6,085 bases of DNA from an uncultured Clostridia bacterium. Its GTDB lineage: Bacteria > Bacillota_A > Clostridia > Oscillospirales > Oscillospiraceae. Positions 5,877 through 6,085 of this stretch are shown in pieces (position 1 is the stretch's first letter; every line of letters begins with the position of its first letter). The notes beneath the pieces were generated by a model that had not been told where the DNA came from, did not search any database, and saw only the letters and a list, made by a program, of their open reading frames with translations. The stretch is taken from NCBI GenBank assembly GCA_947167435.1, contig CAMVIC010000103.1:1-6085 (forward strand). The letters are read 5' to 3'. The translations under genes and the position numbers were made by a program.

Positions 5877-6085
5877 TTACTCGGAGAAATCGGAATCAAT
5901 GAGCTCGGAAAGCGTCTCGATGGCGGCCTCTTCATCGGCGCCGTCGGCGATGAGGGTGATTGCGGTGCCCTTTACGATTCCCAAGGACAGAACGCCCAGA
6001 AGACTCTTGGCATTGACACGGCGCTCTTCTTTCTCAACCCAGATGCTGCTCTTGAACTCATTGGCTTTCTGAATGAAGAAAGTCG
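5877..6085 (-). CDS. HPr-family phosphocarrier protein, N-terminus outside the window
   Basis: The visible 68 residues run from TFFIQKANEF to LIDSDFSE and match the HPr fold from the residue equivalent to 20 to the end; with 19 missing residues the protein would be about 87 long, normal for HPr. HPr carries phosphate from enzyme I to the sugar-specific EIIA proteins of the PTS. The regulatory serine site is intact in NAKSLLGVLSLGI, where the Ser aligns with Ser46, the HPr kinase/phosphorylase target used in Firmicutes carbon catabolite repression. The catalytic His15 region is cut off by the window edge, so a catalytically silent Crh paralogue (Gln at 15) or another HPr-like protein cannot be excluded, and no gene symbol is given. 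The TAA stop occupies 5879-5877 and is followed by a strong terminator. Confidence 0.93.
   Translation of the reverse strand, partial: TFFIQKANEFKSSIWVEKEERRVNAKSLLGVLSLGIVKGTAITLIADGADEEAAIETLSELIDSDFSE

Overview
The window comes from a GC-rich member of the Firmicutes, most likely a clostridial gut-type lineage such as Oscillospiraceae/Ruminococcaceae. This is judged from the protein style (RsmH with a GCTC...CTCG cysteine stretch, CoaD, HPr with a retained regulatory Ser46 region) and from a uvrC-rsmD-coaD gene order next to an mraZ-rsmH cluster. All supported genes lie on the minus strand, so transcription runs from high to low coordinates. No mobile element, CRISPR array, tRNA or rRNA is visible.

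Reading in the direction of transcription: (1) 6085-5877 holds the C-terminal 68 residues of an HPr-type phosphocarrier, closed by a strong intrinsic terminator (5824-5856). (2) 5803-1594 is a tightly packed five-gene unit: an EamA/DMT-family transporter, uvrC (nucleotide excision repair), rsmD (16S rRNA guanine methyltransferase), coaD (phosphopantetheine adenylyltransferase) and an unnamed 172-residue coiled-coil protein. Every junction overlaps (8, 40, 4 and 1 nt), and the unit ends in a second intrinsic terminator (1532-1562). (3) 1463-1373 is a compact control region with a near-consensus sigma-A promoter, three direct repeats of an AAGTGG-type box at exact 10-bp spacing that look like MraZ operator sites, and an inverted repeat next to the mraZ ribosome binding site. 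(4) 1372-21 holds mraZ and rsmH, the first two genes of the classic division and cell-wall (dcw) cluster, which presumably continues beyond position 1.

Most of the window is conserved housekeeping sequence, and I do not see a novel multi-gene system. The parts most worth a second look are the mraZ leader, where the operator repeats and a hairpin share the same bases, and the small helical protein that ends the uvrC-coaD unit.
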